From Glaciecola sp. 33A (GTDB taxonomy: Bacteria; Pseudomonadota; Gammaproteobacteria; Enterobacterales; Alteromonadaceae): a stretch of DNA of 64,000 bases. Below the pieces are notes generated by a model. The model was not told the DNA's origin. It searched no databases and saw only the letters and a list, made by a program, of their open reading frames with translations. Shown here in pieces: positions 36,912-46,606 of the stretch (positions are counted from its first letter, which is position 1; each line of letters opens with the position of its first letter). The stretch spans positions 1 to 64,000 of the forward strand of contig NZ_PJAR01000026.1 in the NCBI RefSeq assembly GCF_002836745.1, in the 5' to 3' direction. The translations under genes and the position numbers were made by a program.

Positions 36912-37868
36912 ATGAACAATGAACTAGTTGACGTTATTGTTAAATCGCGCACAGAGCAGGGTGCTGGCGTTGCGGTAATCGAATTGGTCTCAGCAGACGG
37001 TAAACCTTTACCCCCCTTTTCTGCTGGTGCGCATATTGACGTGCATATAGGTGATGATCTTATACGTCAATATTCATTGTGTAGCGATCCAGTATCAAGC
37101 GATATATATAGAATTGGTGTGCTTCGTGATCCCAAATCAAGAGGGGGATCGGTAAAACTTCATGCAGAATTTTCCGAACAACAAATCATCAGTATTAGTT
37201 TTCCACGTAACCATTTTCCTCTTAATGAAAACGCACAAAAAAGCATACTTGCAGGCGGCGGCATCGGTATTACACCGATGATAGCAATGGCATATACGCT
37301 GTTACGGAAAAATGAAGACTTTGAACTTCATTATTGTACTCGTACCAAAGGAGCTGGCGCTTTTGAACAAGAATTAGTTGACACGTTCGGTAAGCGTGTT
37401 GTGTTTCATCATGACGATGAAGGTAAGTCACAGTTGTTTTCTCCGCAAACAACATTCAAACCTGTTGACGTGAATACACACATCTATGTCTGTGGCCCGA
37501 CAGGTTTTATGGATTGGGTAATCAGTAGTGCAAGTGAAATGGGTTATTTACCTGCGCAAATTCACTCTGAGTACTTTAATGCTCAGGTAGATAAAACAGG
37601 CGAAAGTTTTGAGGTCTATTGCGAACAAAGCGATGTAACAGTGATGGTTGGAAGTGATGAAACGATAGCCAGAGCGTTACGCAAGGCTGGCATAAAAGTT
37701 AATATGTCGTGTGAAGAAGGGGTCTGCGGCACCTGTATTACCGACGTGTTGGAAGGTGAGCCAGAACACCGAGATCACTTTCTAACAGACGAAGAAAAAG
37801 CAGACAATGATCAAATGGCGCTATGTTGCTCACGCGCTAAATCCAGCCGCTTGGTCATTGACCTTTAA
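36912..37868 (+). CDS. iacF: VanB-type reductase of the dioxygenase, IacF-like
   Basis: A 318-residue class IA oxygenase reductase: flavin (FMN) domain with RQYSLCSDP, NAD domain with GGGIGITPM (about residues 116-124) and YVCGPTGFMDWV, and a C-terminal plant-type 2Fe-2S domain with CEEGVCGTC and a late CC. It passes electrons from NADH to the IacC Rieske centre. AGGAG precedes the start. The next gene encodes a second, separate ferredoxin that serves the meta-cleavage enzyme. Confidence 0.9.
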   Translation: MNNELVDVIVKSRTEQGAGVAVIELVSADGKPLPPFSAGAHIDVHIGDDLIRQYSLCSDPVSSDIYRIGVLRDPKSRGGSVKLHAEFSEQQIISISFPRNHFPLNENAQKSILAGGGIGITPMIAMAYTLLRKNEDFELHYCTRTKGAGAFEQELVDTFGKRVVFHHDDEGKSQLFSPQTTFKPVDVNTHIYVCGPTGFMDWVISSASEMGYLPAQIHSEYFNAQVDKTGESFEVYCEQSDVTVMVGSDETIARALRKAGIKVNMSCEEGVCGTCITDVLEGEPEHRDHFLTDEEKADNDQMALCCSRAKSSRLVIDL

Positions 37869-37888
37869 GGCATTGCATAAAAGAAAGA

Positions 37889-38167
37889 ATGATGATTTAT
37901 CGCATAAATATAGACGGAAAAAGTTTTAACTGCCCTGAAGGGCAGACCGTTCTTATAGCGATGACAAGAACTGGTAACACTTTCTTACCGGTAGGTTGTT
38001 GTTCTGGAGGTTGCGGAGTTTGTAAAGTAATCGTGCTTAAGGGTGACTACGAAACGAAAGTCATGAGCCGGGCAAAAGTTTCAATAGAAGAAGAGGCTAA
38101 GGGGATCGCTTTAGCGTGTCGGATTTTACCCGCGAGTGACTTAACTATATGCCGAGTTAAAGCTTAA
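37889..38167 (+). CDS. xylT: XylT-like 2Fe-2S ferredoxin
   Basis: A 92-residue ferredoxin with an unusual cluster motif GCCSGGCGVCKV and a late Cys in LACRIL, typical of XylT/DmpQ proteins. These reduce and so reactivate the iron of catechol 2,3-dioxygenase after it is oxidised by poor substrates. It sits just before the extradiol dioxygenase gene, as in TOL and dmp operons, and marks the switch from iac to meta-pathway genes. Confidence 0.88.
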   Translation: MMIYRINIDGKSFNCPEGQTVLIAMTRTGNTFLPVGCCSGGCGVCKVIVLKGDYETKVMSRAKVSIEEEAKGIALACRILPASDLTICRVKA

Positions 38168-38250
38168 CGTAAAGCAATTAACCACAACGTCTGGTCGCCT
38201 AATGTGTTTAGTCGACCCTAACCAAAAAACAGTACTTGGGAGAGACAAAA

Positions 38251-39174
38251 ATGCGTAAAGGTGTAATAAGACCAGGACATATTCAACTTAGAGTAATGGA
38301 TATGGAAGAAGCATTAAAACATTATCGAGATCTGATCGGTTTAATTGAAGTTGATCGTGATGATAAAGGACGTGTTTATTTAAAGGGTTGGACAGAAGTA
38401 GATAAATATTCGGTAGTATTAGTTGAGTCTGACACTCCCGGTTTGGATTTTATAGGCTTCAAGGTATTGAATGAAAAAGTACTTAATGGCTTAAAAAACG
38501 ACCTAATAGACTACGGTTGTGAAGTATTTGAACATGAAGCTGGAGAGCTTGATTCTTGTGGACGGCGTGTATGTTTCGTTACACCCACAGGTCATACTTT
38601 CGAATTATATGCTGAAAAAGAACAAACTGGAAAGTGGGGTTTAGCCAAAATAAACCCAGATCCTTGGCCTCTAAACTTAACGGGAATGAAAGCTGAGCGA
38701 TTCGATCACTGTTTATTAATGGGTCCAAATGTGCCCGCAACAAAAATGTTATTCAGTGAGGTACTCGGTTTTGATTTATCTGAGCAAGTTGTGACACCTG
38801 ACAACACGATCGCTGGTGCGTTTATGAGTTGCAGTATGAAAGCGCATGACATCGCTTTTGTTGAATGTCCTGATTTTGGAAAACTTCATCATGTATCTTT
38901 TCACTTAGAAACATGGCAAGACCTGCTCAAGGCGGCAGATTTACTTACCATGACTGAAACTAAAAAGGATATTGGTCCAACGCGTCATGGATTAACGAGC
39001 GGACAAACAGTTTACTTCTTTGACCGCTCAGGAAACCGCAATGAAGTGTTTTGTGGCGGCGATTATCATTATCCCGATCATCCCCCAGTTACCTGGAAAG
39101 CTGAAGATTTAGGTAAGGCTATTTTTTACCACGAACTGGTAATTCACCCTACATATCTAGAAGTACTAACTTAA
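38251..39174 (+). CDS. xylE: catechol 2,3-dioxygenase
   Basis: A 307-residue extradiol dioxygenase, exactly the length of XylE. Iron ligands are seen as His in [10 protein letters not shown], His in [12 protein letters not shown] and Glu in [11 protein letters not shown]. The frame extends to TTG 38236, but GGGAGAG before ATG 38251 fixes the start. It opens catechol to 2-hydroxymuconic semialdehyde. In known auxin clusters catechol usually leaves by ortho cleavage, so this gene inside the iac operon is notable. Confidence 0.93.
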   Translation: MRKGVIRPGHIQLRVMDMEEALKHYRDLIGLIEVDRDDKGRVYLKGWTEVDKYSVVLVESDTPGLDFIGFKVLNEKVLNGLKNDLIDYGCEVFEHEAGELDSCGRRVCFVTPTGHTFELYAEKEQTGKWGLAKINPDPWPLNLTGMKAERFDHCLLMGPNVPATKMLFSEVLGFDLSEQVVTPDNTIAGAFMSCSMKAHDIAFVECPDFGKLHHVSFHLETWQDLLKAADLLTMTETKKDIGPTRHGLTSGQTVYFFDRSGNRNEVFCGGDYHYPDHPPVTWKAEDLGKAIFYHELVIHPTYLEVLT

Positions 39175-39190
39175 TTTATGGAGTTGTAAT

Positions 39191-40651
39191 GTGACTGAAT
39201 TCAAACACTTTATTAATGGTGTCTATTGTGGTTCCGAGAGCGGAAAAACCTTCGAAAACCGCAATCCCGTAGACAATAGTCTACTGGGTTTGGTACATGA
39301 GGGGGGCAAACCTGAAATCAACGCAGCAGTTAGTGCTGCTAAGGCAGCGTTGACGGGGCCTTGGGCTAAATTAACCCAAGCTAGTCGATTGGCGTTATTA
39401 CATAAAGTTGCTGATCGTATCAATGAAAGGTTTGAAGAGTTTCTTGTGGCTGAGTGTTTAGATACTGGCAAGCCTCGATCGCTAGCGTCACATATTGATA
39501 TTCCTAGAGGTGCAGCGAATTTCAAAACTCTGTCAGATACCTTAATAAATGAGGCAACCGAATCATTTAATATGGATACGCCCGACGGGACAGGTGCGTT
39601 AAATCTTGGCTATCGTAAACCGAAAGGTGTAATAGCGGTTATATCCCCTTGGAATCTGCCGCTGTTACTGATGACCTGGAAAGTAGGACCGGCGTTGGCT
39701 TGTGGTAATACTGTTGTTGTTAAGCCTTCCGAAGAAACGCCCGCAACGACCACGTTATTGGGCGAAGTAATGAATGAATGTGGTGTTCCACCAGGCGTAT
39801 TCAATGTGGTACATGGTTTTGGTCAAGATTCTGCAGGAGAATATCTAACCCAGCATCCTGATGTAAATGGTATTACCTTTACAGGAGAAACCAGCACAGG
39901 CGAAGCCATCATGCGTGCTGCGTCTGTTGGCTTACGTAATATTTCGCTTGAATGTGGAGGTAAAAATCCCGCAATCGTTTTTGCTGATTGTGATATGGAC
40001 AAAGCCATTGAGGGTACCATGCGTTCAGCTTTTGCCAATTGTGGGCAAGTCTGCTTAGGTACTGAACGTGTTTATGTTGAACGTCCTATTTTTGACGAAT
40101 TTGTTCGTCGCCTTAAAGATAATGTCGAGGGACTTAAGATAGGGGTACCCGACGACGACGGCGTTAACATGGGGCCCTTAGTTAGCTTAGAACATAAAGA
40201 CAAAGTTCTTAGTTATTATAAGTTGGCGGTAGACGAAGGTGCGAATGTCATACTTGGAGGCGGTGTGCCTGATATGGGTGATGCGTTAAACCAAGGAGCA
40301 TGGATTGAACCTACAATTTGGACTGGATTGAACGAAAACTCTCGAACGGTAAAAGAGGAGATTTTTGGCCCCTGTTGTCACATACAAGTTTTTGATACTG
40401 AACATGAAGTTATTGACATGGCTAATGCAACCGTTTACGGCTTAGCCGCAGCGGTATGGACTGAAACTACGTCTAAAGCTATTCGTGTTTCTCAACAATT
40501 AGATGTGGGGATTGTATGGGTCAACTCTTGGTTTTTGCGAGATTTACGCACGGCTTTTGGCGGAGCAAAGCAGTCGGGGATCGGTCGTGAAGGTGGCCTT
40601 CATTCCCTTGAGTTTTATACCGAACTAAAAAACATATGTATTAAAATGTAG
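39191..40651 (+). CDS. xylG: 2-hydroxymuconic semialdehyde dehydrogenase
   Basis: A 486-residue ALDH of the DmpC/XylG group: ISPWNLPLLLMTWKVGPALA, FTGETSTGEAIM, SLECGGKNPAIVFADCDMD, catalytic Cys in NCGQVCLGTERVYVE, and a FGGAKQSGIGREGG end. It oxidises the ring-cleavage semialdehyde to 4-oxalocrotonate. Start GTG 39191 is chosen for the GGAG seven bases upstream; an overlapping ATG is out of frame. Confidence 0.92.
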   Translation: MTEFKHFINGVYCGSESGKTFENRNPVDNSLLGLVHEGGKPEINAAVSAAKAALTGPWAKLTQASRLALLHKVADRINERFEEFLVAECLDTGKPRSLASHIDIPRGAANFKTLSDTLINEATESFNMDTPDGTGALNLGYRKPKGVIAVISPWNLPLLLMTWKVGPALACGNTVVVKPSEETPATTTLLGEVMNECGVPPGVFNVVHGFGQDSAGEYLTQHPDVNGITFTGETSTGEAIMRAASVGLRNISLECGGKNPAIVFADCDMDKAIEGTMRSAFANCGQVCLGTERVYVERPIFDEFVRRLKDNVEGLKIGVPDDDGVNMGPLVSLEHKDKVLSYYKLAVDEGANVILGGGVPDMGDALNQGAWIEPTIWTGLNENSRTVKEEIFGPCCHIQVFDTEHEVIDMANATVYGLAAAVWTETTSKAIRVSQQLDVGIVWVNSWFLRDLRTAFGGAKQSGIGREGGLHSLEFYTELKNICIKM

Positions 40652-40661
40652 AGAATTAACT

Positions 40662-41447
40662 ATGAATGACGAAATTATAAAAAAATGTGGTGAACAGCTA
40701 TACAAGGCTTTACGCACGCGCCAGTGCATTAAACCACTGACAGAAACATACCCTGAAATAACGATCGATGACGCTTATAAAGTGTCACAATATTTAAATA
40801 AGTTACGTCTTGCGGATGGCGAACGAGTTATTGGTAAAAAAATTGGCGTGACCTCAAAAGCGGTTATGGACATGTTGAAAGTTGGACAGCCGGATTTCGG
40901 TTTTTTAACAGACAAAATGGTCTTTAGTGAAGGCGGAGATGTGCCTATTACTGGCCAATTAATTCAGCCCAAAGCCGAGGGTGAAGTCGCCTTTATCTTA
41001 AAGCAGGATCTATTAGGCCCTGGCGTAACGGCTGCTGATGTATTGGCTGCCACAGACTTCGTTATGGCAGCAATTGAGGTGGTCGATTCCCGTATCGAGG
41101 ATTGGAGAATAAAAATTCAGGATACGATAGCAGACAATGCATCTTGCGGTGTGTTTGTACTTGGAGATCGTGCGGTTAACCCGCGTGACGTAGACCTTGC
41201 TACTTGTGGAATGGTGGTAGAAAAAAATGGCGCCATTATATCAACCGGGGCAGGTGCAGCGGCATTAAATAGTCCAGTGAATTGTGTAGTTTGGCTGGCA
41301 AACACCCTAGGTAAATATGGTATTGCCTTAAAAGCGGGTGAAGTCATAATGTCAGGCTCGCTTGTCCCATTGGAACCGGTAAAAGCCGGGGACTCCATGC
41401 GTGTCTCTATTGGCGGAATTGGCAGTGTTTCGGCACGGTTCGTATAA
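40662..41447 (+). CDS. xylJ: 2-oxopent-4-enoate hydratase
   Basis: A 261-residue member of the hydratase/decarboxylase family. KKIGVTSKAVMDMLKVGQPD followed by FGFL marks the hydratase (DmpE/XylJ) branch, with the metal-binding PKAEGEVAFIL and IEVVDSRIEDWRIKIQDT. It adds water to 2-hydroxypenta-2,4-dienoate, giving 4-hydroxy-2-oxovalerate. The related decarboxylase is the separate gene at 43453. Confidence 0.88.
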   Translation: MNDEIIKKCGEQLYKALRTRQCIKPLTETYPEITIDDAYKVSQYLNKLRLADGERVIGKKIGVTSKAVMDMLKVGQPDFGFLTDKMVFSEGGDVPITGQLIQPKAEGEVAFILKQDLLGPGVTAADVLAATDFVMAAIEVVDSRIEDWRIKIQDTIADNASCGVFVLGDRAVNPRDVDLATCGMVVEKNGAIISTGAGAAALNSPVNCVVWLANTLGKYGIALKAGEVIMSGSLVPLEPVKAGDSMRVSIGGIGSVSARFV

Positions 41448-41483
41448 CCGAGCGTTTTCAAATGACTATAGGTAAATTAAATT

Positions 41484-42395
41484 ATGAACAATAAATTAAA
41501 AGCCGCCATCATCGGGCCGGGTAATATCGGTACCGACTTGTTAATGAAAATGAAGCGCTCAGAGTGGATTGAACCAGTTTGGATGGTAGGAATAGATGAA
41601 ACCTCAGAAGGTTTAAAACGCGCCAGAGAAATGGGTGTTAAAACCTGCTCAACTGGCGTCGATGGGGTGTTAGCACATATTATAGCTGACGATATTCGTA
41701 TCGCTTTTGACGCTACATCTGCATACATACACGCAGAAAATAGCCGCAAACTAAATGCACTAGGTGTGCTCATGATTGATTTAACACCAGCAGCAATTGG
41801 ACCATTTTGTATTCCGCCAGTGAACTTAAAAGAACATGTTAAAAAGCTAGAGATGAACGTGAATATGGTTACCTGTGGCGGTCAAGCGACCATTCCCATT
41901 GTTGCCGCGGTATCACAAATACAAGATGTCGCATATGGTGAAATCATTGCTACTGTTTCGTCTAAATCAGCAGGACCGGGGACTCGTAAAAACATTGATG
42001 AGTTTACACGTACAACTGCAAATGCCGTTGAAGAAATTGGCGGGGCTGACAAAGGCAAAGCCATTATTATCATCAACCCAGCGGAGCCTCCTTTAATGAT
42101 GCGAGATACTGTGCATTGTTTGACTAAAGATAAGCCTGATGAAAAAGCGATCACTGAATCGATTCTTAACATGGTTAAGGAAGTGCAGAAGTACGTTCCT
42201 GGTTATCGGATTAAGAATGGCCCGGTATTTGATGGCAATCGAGTTTCAGTTTTTTTAGAAGTAGAAGGGCTTGGCGATTTTCTGCCTAAGTACTCAGGTA
42301 ACTTAGATATCATGACAGCCGCGGCCTTACGAACAGCTGAAATGTTTGCTGAAGAGTCGGCATCTGGCAGTCTTCAATTGCCATCGCGCGCTTAA
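41484..42395 (+). CDS. xylQ: acetaldehyde dehydrogenase (acylating)
   Basis: A 303-residue DmpF/XylQ enzyme. The NAD motif is [12 protein letters not shown], the catalytic Cys is in [13 protein letters not shown], and [16 protein letters not shown] follows. It converts acetaldehyde and CoA to acetyl-CoA and forms a channelling complex with the aldolase encoded next. Confidence 0.93.
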   Translation: MNNKLKAAIIGPGNIGTDLLMKMKRSEWIEPVWMVGIDETSEGLKRAREMGVKTCSTGVDGVLAHIIADDIRIAFDATSAYIHAENSRKLNALGVLMIDLTPAAIGPFCIPPVNLKEHVKKLEMNVNMVTCGGQATIPIVAAVSQIQDVAYGEIIATVSSKSAGPGTRKNIDEFTRTTANAVEEIGGADKGKAIIIINPAEPPLMMRDTVHCLTKDKPDEKAITESILNMVKEVQKYVPGYRIKNGPVFDGNRVSVFLEVEGLGDFLPKYSGNLDIMTAAALRTAEMFAEESASGSLQLPSRA

Positions 42396-42410
42396 AAGGA
42401 GAATCACAAA

Positions 42411-43442
42411 ATGAATTTATCTGGAAAAAGAGTGATTTTACATGACATGAGTCTTAGAGATGGCATGCATGCCAAGCAACATCAAATCAGTATTGATCAA
42501 ATGGTTTCTATAGCACAGGGACTAGACCAAGCTGGTATTCCTTTAATTGAGGTAACACATGGGGATGGATTAGGCGGTTCTTCTGTGAACTATGGTTTTC
42601 CCGCTCATTCTGATGAAGACTATTTAAACGCTGTAATCCCAAACATGAAACAAGCCAAAGTGTCTGCTTTACTTATTCCCGGTATTGGGACGGTAGATCA
42701 TCTGCGCATGGCAAAAGATTTAGGTGTATCTACTATACGCGTAGCGACTCACTGTACCGAAGCTGATGTGGCTGAACAACATATAGGCTTAGCTCGCAAA
42801 CTTAACATGGATACGGTGGGGTTTTTGATGATGGCTCACATGACCTCTGCATCAACCATACTTGAACAAGCTAAGAAAATGGTTAGCTATGGCGCGAACT
42901 GTGTTTATTGCACTGATTCAGCTGGCTATATGTTACCCACTGAAGTAACACAGAAGATTGGCTTATTGCGCCGTGAACTGCCAAAGGATGTTGAAATTGG
43001 TTTTCATGGTCATCACAACATGGGCATGGCTATTGCAAACTCTCTGGCCGCCATTGAAGCCGGCGCGTCTCGCATAGATGGCTCTGTTGCCGGTTTAGGT
43101 GCTGGCGCAGGCAATACACCATTGGAAGTGTTCGTTGCCGTATTAGAGCGTATGAACGTAAAAAGTGACGTAGATTTATTCAGCATCATGGATGTAGCAG
43201 AAGATCTTGTTGTGCCCATGATGGATCATCCAATTAGGGTCGACCGCGAAGCTTTAACGTTAGGCTACGCTGGCGTTTACAGCTCATTCTTACTATTCGC
43301 CCAACGTGCAGCAAAAAAGTATGGTGTATCAGCCAGAGACATTTTAGTGGAGCTTGGCAGACTTGGGACCGTTGGTGGTCAAGAAGACATGATTGAAGAT
43401 GTAGCTATAACGTTAAGCAAGCAACTAGCAGCAAATAAATAG
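42411..43442 (+). CDS. xylK: 4-hydroxy-2-oxovalerate aldolase
   Basis: A 343-residue DmpG/XylK enzyme. It shows the metal and substrate motif [36 protein letters not shown] with the two metal His, and [18 protein letters not shown]. It splits 4-hydroxy-2-oxovalerate to pyruvate and acetaldehyde. AAGGAG precedes the start, 15 bases after the dehydrogenase, and the pair forms one complex. Confidence 0.93.
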   Translation: MNLSGKRVILHDMSLRDGMHAKQHQISIDQMVSIAQGLDQAGIPLIEVTHGDGLGGSSVNYGFPAHSDEDYLNAVIPNMKQAKVSALLIPGIGTVDHLRMAKDLGVSTIRVATHCTEADVAEQHIGLARKLNMDTVGFLMMAHMTSASTILEQAKKMVSYGANCVYCTDSAGYMLPTEVTQKIGLLRRELPKDVEIGFHGHHNMGMAIANSLAAIEAGASRIDGSVAGLGAGAGNTPLEVFVAVLERMNVKSDVDLFSIMDVAEDLVVPMMDHPIRVDREALTLGYAGVYSSFLLFAQRAAKKYGVSARDILVELGRLGTVGGQEDMIEDVAITLSKQLAANK

Positions 43443-43452
43443 GATTGTAGAA

Positions 43453-44244
43453 ATGGGTAATTTAACGAAAGAGCAAGTCAACGAGCTTGCTGAACATTTG
43501 GAAAATGCAGAGTTACAAGCATATGAAGTAACCAAAATCACGGATGATTATCCTGATATGACGTATGAAGATGCGTTTGACATTCAATGGGAAATTAGAC
43601 GTCGTAAAGAAGCCCGCGGTACAAAAATAGTCGGTATGAAAATGGGGCTGACATCGTGGGCCAAAATGAAACAAATGGGTGTTGAAAACCCATGTTACGG
43701 ATTTCTAGCAGACTATTTCAGTGTGCCTGATGGCGGTGAAATAAGAATTGATGAATTAATTCACCCTAAAATTGAAGCTGAATTGGCTTTTGTGACTAAA
43801 AAAGCGCTAAAAGGACCCGGTGTTCATATTGCAGATGTGCTTGCGGCAACCGATTTTGTAATGCCCGCAATAGAGGTCATTGATTCACGATATAAAGATT
43901 TCAAATTTGATTTGAAAAGCGTAATTGCTGACAACAGCTCTTCTACTCGCTTTGTAACTGGAGGCCAAATGAAGCAAGCGTCGCAGTTAGATCTGAAAAA
44001 TCTAGGTGTGGTAATGGAAATAAACGGCACTGTAGTTGAAGTCGGCGCAGGCGCTGCTGTATTAGGACACCCAGCCGCATCTGTAGCTATGTTAGCTAAT
44101 ATGCTTGGCGAACGCGGTGAAGAATTACCGGCGGGCTCTTTCGTCATGATCGGTGCTATCACAGCGGCTGTACCGGTTAAAAAAGGCGACAATTTTACCG
44201 TTCGTTATCAAGATTTAGGCACGTTGTCAGGCAAATTTGTTTAA
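43453..44244 (+). CDS. xylI: 4-oxalocrotonate decarboxylase
   Basis: A 263-residue paralogue of the hydratase, DmpH/XylI branch. It has the RRRKEARGTKIVGMKMGLTS motif (Met and Leu in place of the hydratase residues), HPKIEAELAFVTKK, and VIDSRYKDFKFDLKSVIADN. It removes CO2 from 4-oxalocrotonate to give 2-oxopent-4-enoate for XylJ. Confidence 0.9.
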   Translation: MGNLTKEQVNELAEHLENAELQAYEVTKITDDYPDMTYEDAFDIQWEIRRRKEARGTKIVGMKMGLTSWAKMKQMGVENPCYGFLADYFSVPDGGEIRIDELIHPKIEAELAFVTKKALKGPGVHIADVLAATDFVMPAIEVIDSRYKDFKFDLKSVIADNSSSTRFVTGGQMKQASQLDLKNLGVVMEINGTVVEVGAGAAVLGHPAASVAMLANMLGERGEELPAGSFVMIGAITAAVPVKKGDNFTVRYQDLGTLSGKFV

Positions 44245-44265
44245 TAAAATAATAAGGAACACACC

Positions 44266-44457
44266 ATGCCGATTATTAATGTAAATATGATGGAAGGGCG
44301 CACAGTAGAGCAAAAAGAAGCACTAATTAAAGCGGTTTCTGAAGCGGTAACAGTGTCTATAGGGGCACCGGAACAAAATATTCGTGTGTTAATTACCGAA
44401 TATCCCAAAGCACACTGGGGTATTGGCACTTTGCCTGCTAACAAGGCAGGACGTTAA
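44266..44457 (+). CDS. xylH: 4-oxalocrotonate tautomerase
   Basis: A 63-residue tautomerase. The catalytic Pro is residue 2 (MPIINVNMMEGRT), with two Arg further in (GRT and RVLITEY) as usual. It acts as a hexamer and isomerises the enol/keto forms of 4-oxalocrotonate. AAGGA ribosome site. It ends the TOL-like block T-E-G-J-Q-K-I-H. Confidence 0.92.
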   Translation: MPIINVNMMEGRTVEQKEALIKAVSEAVTVSIGAPEQNIRVLITEYPKAHWGIGTLPANKAGR

Positions 44458-44476
44458 AAATTATTAGGACAATATT

Positions 44477-45406
44477 ATGAAAAAGAATGCTGAATTTGAT
44501 GTGAGAGATTTTAGAAATGCCTTAGGCCACTTTCCTACTGGTGTGACTGTTATCACAACACTCGACGATGATGGCGACCCTATAGGATGCACAGCAAGCA
44601 GTTTTAACAGTGTGTCTATGGATCCCGCTTTAATACTATGGAGCGTTGATAAAAACGCATACAGTGCAGAAATATTCGAAAACGCCGAATATTTTGCGGT
44701 TAACGTGTTAAGCGAATCTCAGGTTGCTACTTCGAACCGATTTGCAGGACGTGGAGAAGATAAATTTAAAGATGTGTCGTATATAGCTGGAACAGGCGGC
44801 GTGCCTTTACTAGAAGGTTGCGGCGCTCAATTTGAGTGTAAGACGTGGAACGTTTATGAGGGTGGCGACCATCTTATTATAGTGGGTGAAGTGATTAGTT
44901 ATTCTCATAACCAATCTAAGACCCCCCTCGTTTTCTCACGTGGTAGCTATTCGATTGCGTCTCAGCATCCAAACTTAGATTCATATTCGAGTGTGAGTAC
45001 GGGAAGCGAGTTTTTAAATGACTTTCTGTTGTATCAACTTAATTCAACCATCTCGCTTTATAGAAAAGAGCTTTATCCTGCGCTAATAGAAGGGTGTAAT
45101 GTGACGCCTGAAGACTGGCGAATACTCACGTTGTTGGATAAATCATTGTCACTTCCTTTCGTGGATTTAAGTAAGTTAGTGATGCAACCTATTGAAGAAT
45201 TGAAGCAATCTTTGGAAATGCTGAGCGAAGCGGGTGTAGTAAAATATAGCAACGATACCGTTACGTTAACGACGAAGGGTGGGGCTTTACAGTCAAAGCT
45301 CGTTACCATCGCGAAACATCATGAAAAAGGTTTACTGAGTAAGCTCTCAGAAGATGAAATTAGAACGCTTAAAAATGGTCTTAAAAGTATATCTGGTATT
45401 GAGTAA
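44477..45406 (+). CDS. iacG: IacG-like flavin reductase with C-terminal MarR-like domain
   Basis: A 309-residue protein. Residues 1-165 are a flavin reductase of the HpaC/split-barrel family: FRNALGHFPTGVTVIT, GCTASSFNSVSMDPALILWS, and SNRFAGRGEDKF. Residues about 185-309 resemble a MarR winged helix (LYPALIEGCNVTPEDWRILT, then FVDLSKLVMQPIEELKQSLE and an LTTKGGAL wing). The same build is known in the reductase C1 of Acinetobacter 4-hydroxyphenylacetate hydroxylase, where the tail senses substrate. It should supply reduced flavin to IacA. It lies at the end of the operon, separated from iacF by the meta genes. Confidence 0.9.
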   Translation: MKKNAEFDVRDFRNALGHFPTGVTVITTLDDDGDPIGCTASSFNSVSMDPALILWSVDKNAYSAEIFENAEYFAVNVLSESQVATSNRFAGRGEDKFKDVSYIAGTGGVPLLEGCGAQFECKTWNVYEGGDHLIIVGEVISYSHNQSKTPLVFSRGSYSIASQHPNLDSYSSVSTGSEFLNDFLLYQLNSTISLYRKELYPALIEGCNVTPEDWRILTLLDKSLSLPFVDLSKLVMQPIEELKQSLEMLSEAGVVKYSNDTVTLTTKGGALQSKLVTIAKHHEKGLLSKLSEDEIRTLKNGLKSISGIE

Positions 45407-45415
45407 GCTATAGAT

Positions 45416-45448
45416 CCAAGCTGATGTTTATTAGTAGTGTCAGCTTGG
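45416..45448 (+). terminator. hairpin after the iac-meta operon
   Basis: CCAAGCTGA (45416-45424) pairs with TCAGCTTGG (45440-45448), a 9-bp stem ten bases after the iacG stop, followed by TTCG. The T tract is poor, but position and stem suit a terminator. Confidence 0.5.
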
Positions 45449-45606
45449 TTCGAAATTTAAATCTAAGCAAAATGGGTAAGCAATTAAATATTCCTTATCT
45501 TATGTAACCTGAAATATTAATACCGGCTTCACTTGCCGTGGCAATCAAGGACGTAACGACATCTCCGATAACCCCAACATGCAGGGTGTTGTGGAACATG
45601 GCGTTC

Positions 45607-45638
45607 TTCCTATTATGTTGATAACAACATAATAGGAA
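45607..45638. repeat. perfect 14-bp inverted repeat
   Basis: TTCCTATTATGTTG, four bases, then CAACATAATAGGAA. It lies in the 315-bp gap between the operon terminator and the recombinase relic. It could be an end or target of the recombinase element, or a strong hairpin terminator without a T tract. Confidence 0.6.
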
Positions 45639-45763
45639 TTATGTGCACTTCCCCGTTATGTTAAGTGCCCCTGTATTGCTCTCCTACAACCCTCAATAAC
45701 CCTGCAATTTAGACTAAAAGCGCTCAACGTAATGGTTATTCTTTCACTAAGCAGGAGTGCCCC

Positions 45764-46575
45764 ATGATTAATCAATACATCAATATCTCAGTATCTAGTA
45801 CTTCCCTGAACATGAGCCTTGCACTGCGATGGGTTGATTTTACGAAATCAACGTCGAAATCAACGTCGAAAACACCAGTTGCTGAACGCTTTGAAACCTT
45901 GAGACCATTTTCGCGTTATTTAGTTATGCGCGGACATGACATGATTGCACTTCCTACTCGCTTTCTTGGAGCATGTCAGAAACGGTTGCCACTTTATATC
46001 TTTTATGACATCGAAATTGATGAATTAATGAATGGTGCGCTTGAACTTTGCCCTAAAGGTGGCTTGACATCCGTCACAGTTCAAGTTCTTTTTGGACTGC
46101 TTGTATCAACGGGTTTGCGACCCGGCGAAGCCGTTCGCTCACAAAATCAAGAAGTAAGATTGGACCTTGGCGAAATTGTTATCCAAAAAAGTAAAGGTTG
46201 GCGACACTGCTTAGTGCCGTTGTCTATATGAACAGTCAATGCATTGAAATCCTATGTCGTTTATCACGACAATATTAATGTAAAAGGTTCGGCGGTATCC
46301 TTTTTCAATTGAATAACGATCGTGCTCTTGACATGCGTACAGCGGCATACGCTTTTGGACGGATACAAAAAGTTGTAGGGCTGTCAATCAAATCTAATGG
46401 CCGCTATCCCACATTATATGATTTTAGATATACCTTTATTTGCCGCCGCGTCGTTGCCCAGTATCATACTGAAGTCGATATAGATTGTCGTATAGCAGGA
46501 CTGTCACACTATGTTGGTCACAAAAAAGTCAGCGATACGTGCCTTCTTAAATTATGTCGCGGTAGAGGATCCTAG
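45764..46575 (+). pseudogene. tyrosine recombinase/integrase, broken
   Basis: The first frame reads to LCPKGGLTSVTVQVLFGLLV, STGLRPGEAVR (catalytic Arg I region) and GWRHCLVPLS, then TGA at 46229. Readthrough continues with TVNALKSYVVYHD, and a shifted frame near 46310 gives RALDMRTAAYAFGRIQKVVG and LYDFRYTFICRRVV (Arg II box with the expected His replaced by Tyr). Nonsense codon plus frameshift make it dead. A second recombinase end follows, so this may be a relic of a multi-recombinase (RIT-like) element. Confidence 0.8.
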
Positions 46576-46606
46576 CCAAATAGCTAACACCAAAGAGTGT
46601 TAGCTA

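Noticed and set aside
40662-44244. The two hydratase/decarboxylase paralogues as a recent duplication
   Set aside because: They belong to distinct XylJ and XylI branches found together in all such meta operons, so the duplication is ancient.
31130-45406. Operon as a toluene or phenol pathway
   Set aside because: No toluene or phenol monooxygenase or xylXYZL genes are present; the upper genes match the auxin order iacHABICDEF instead.
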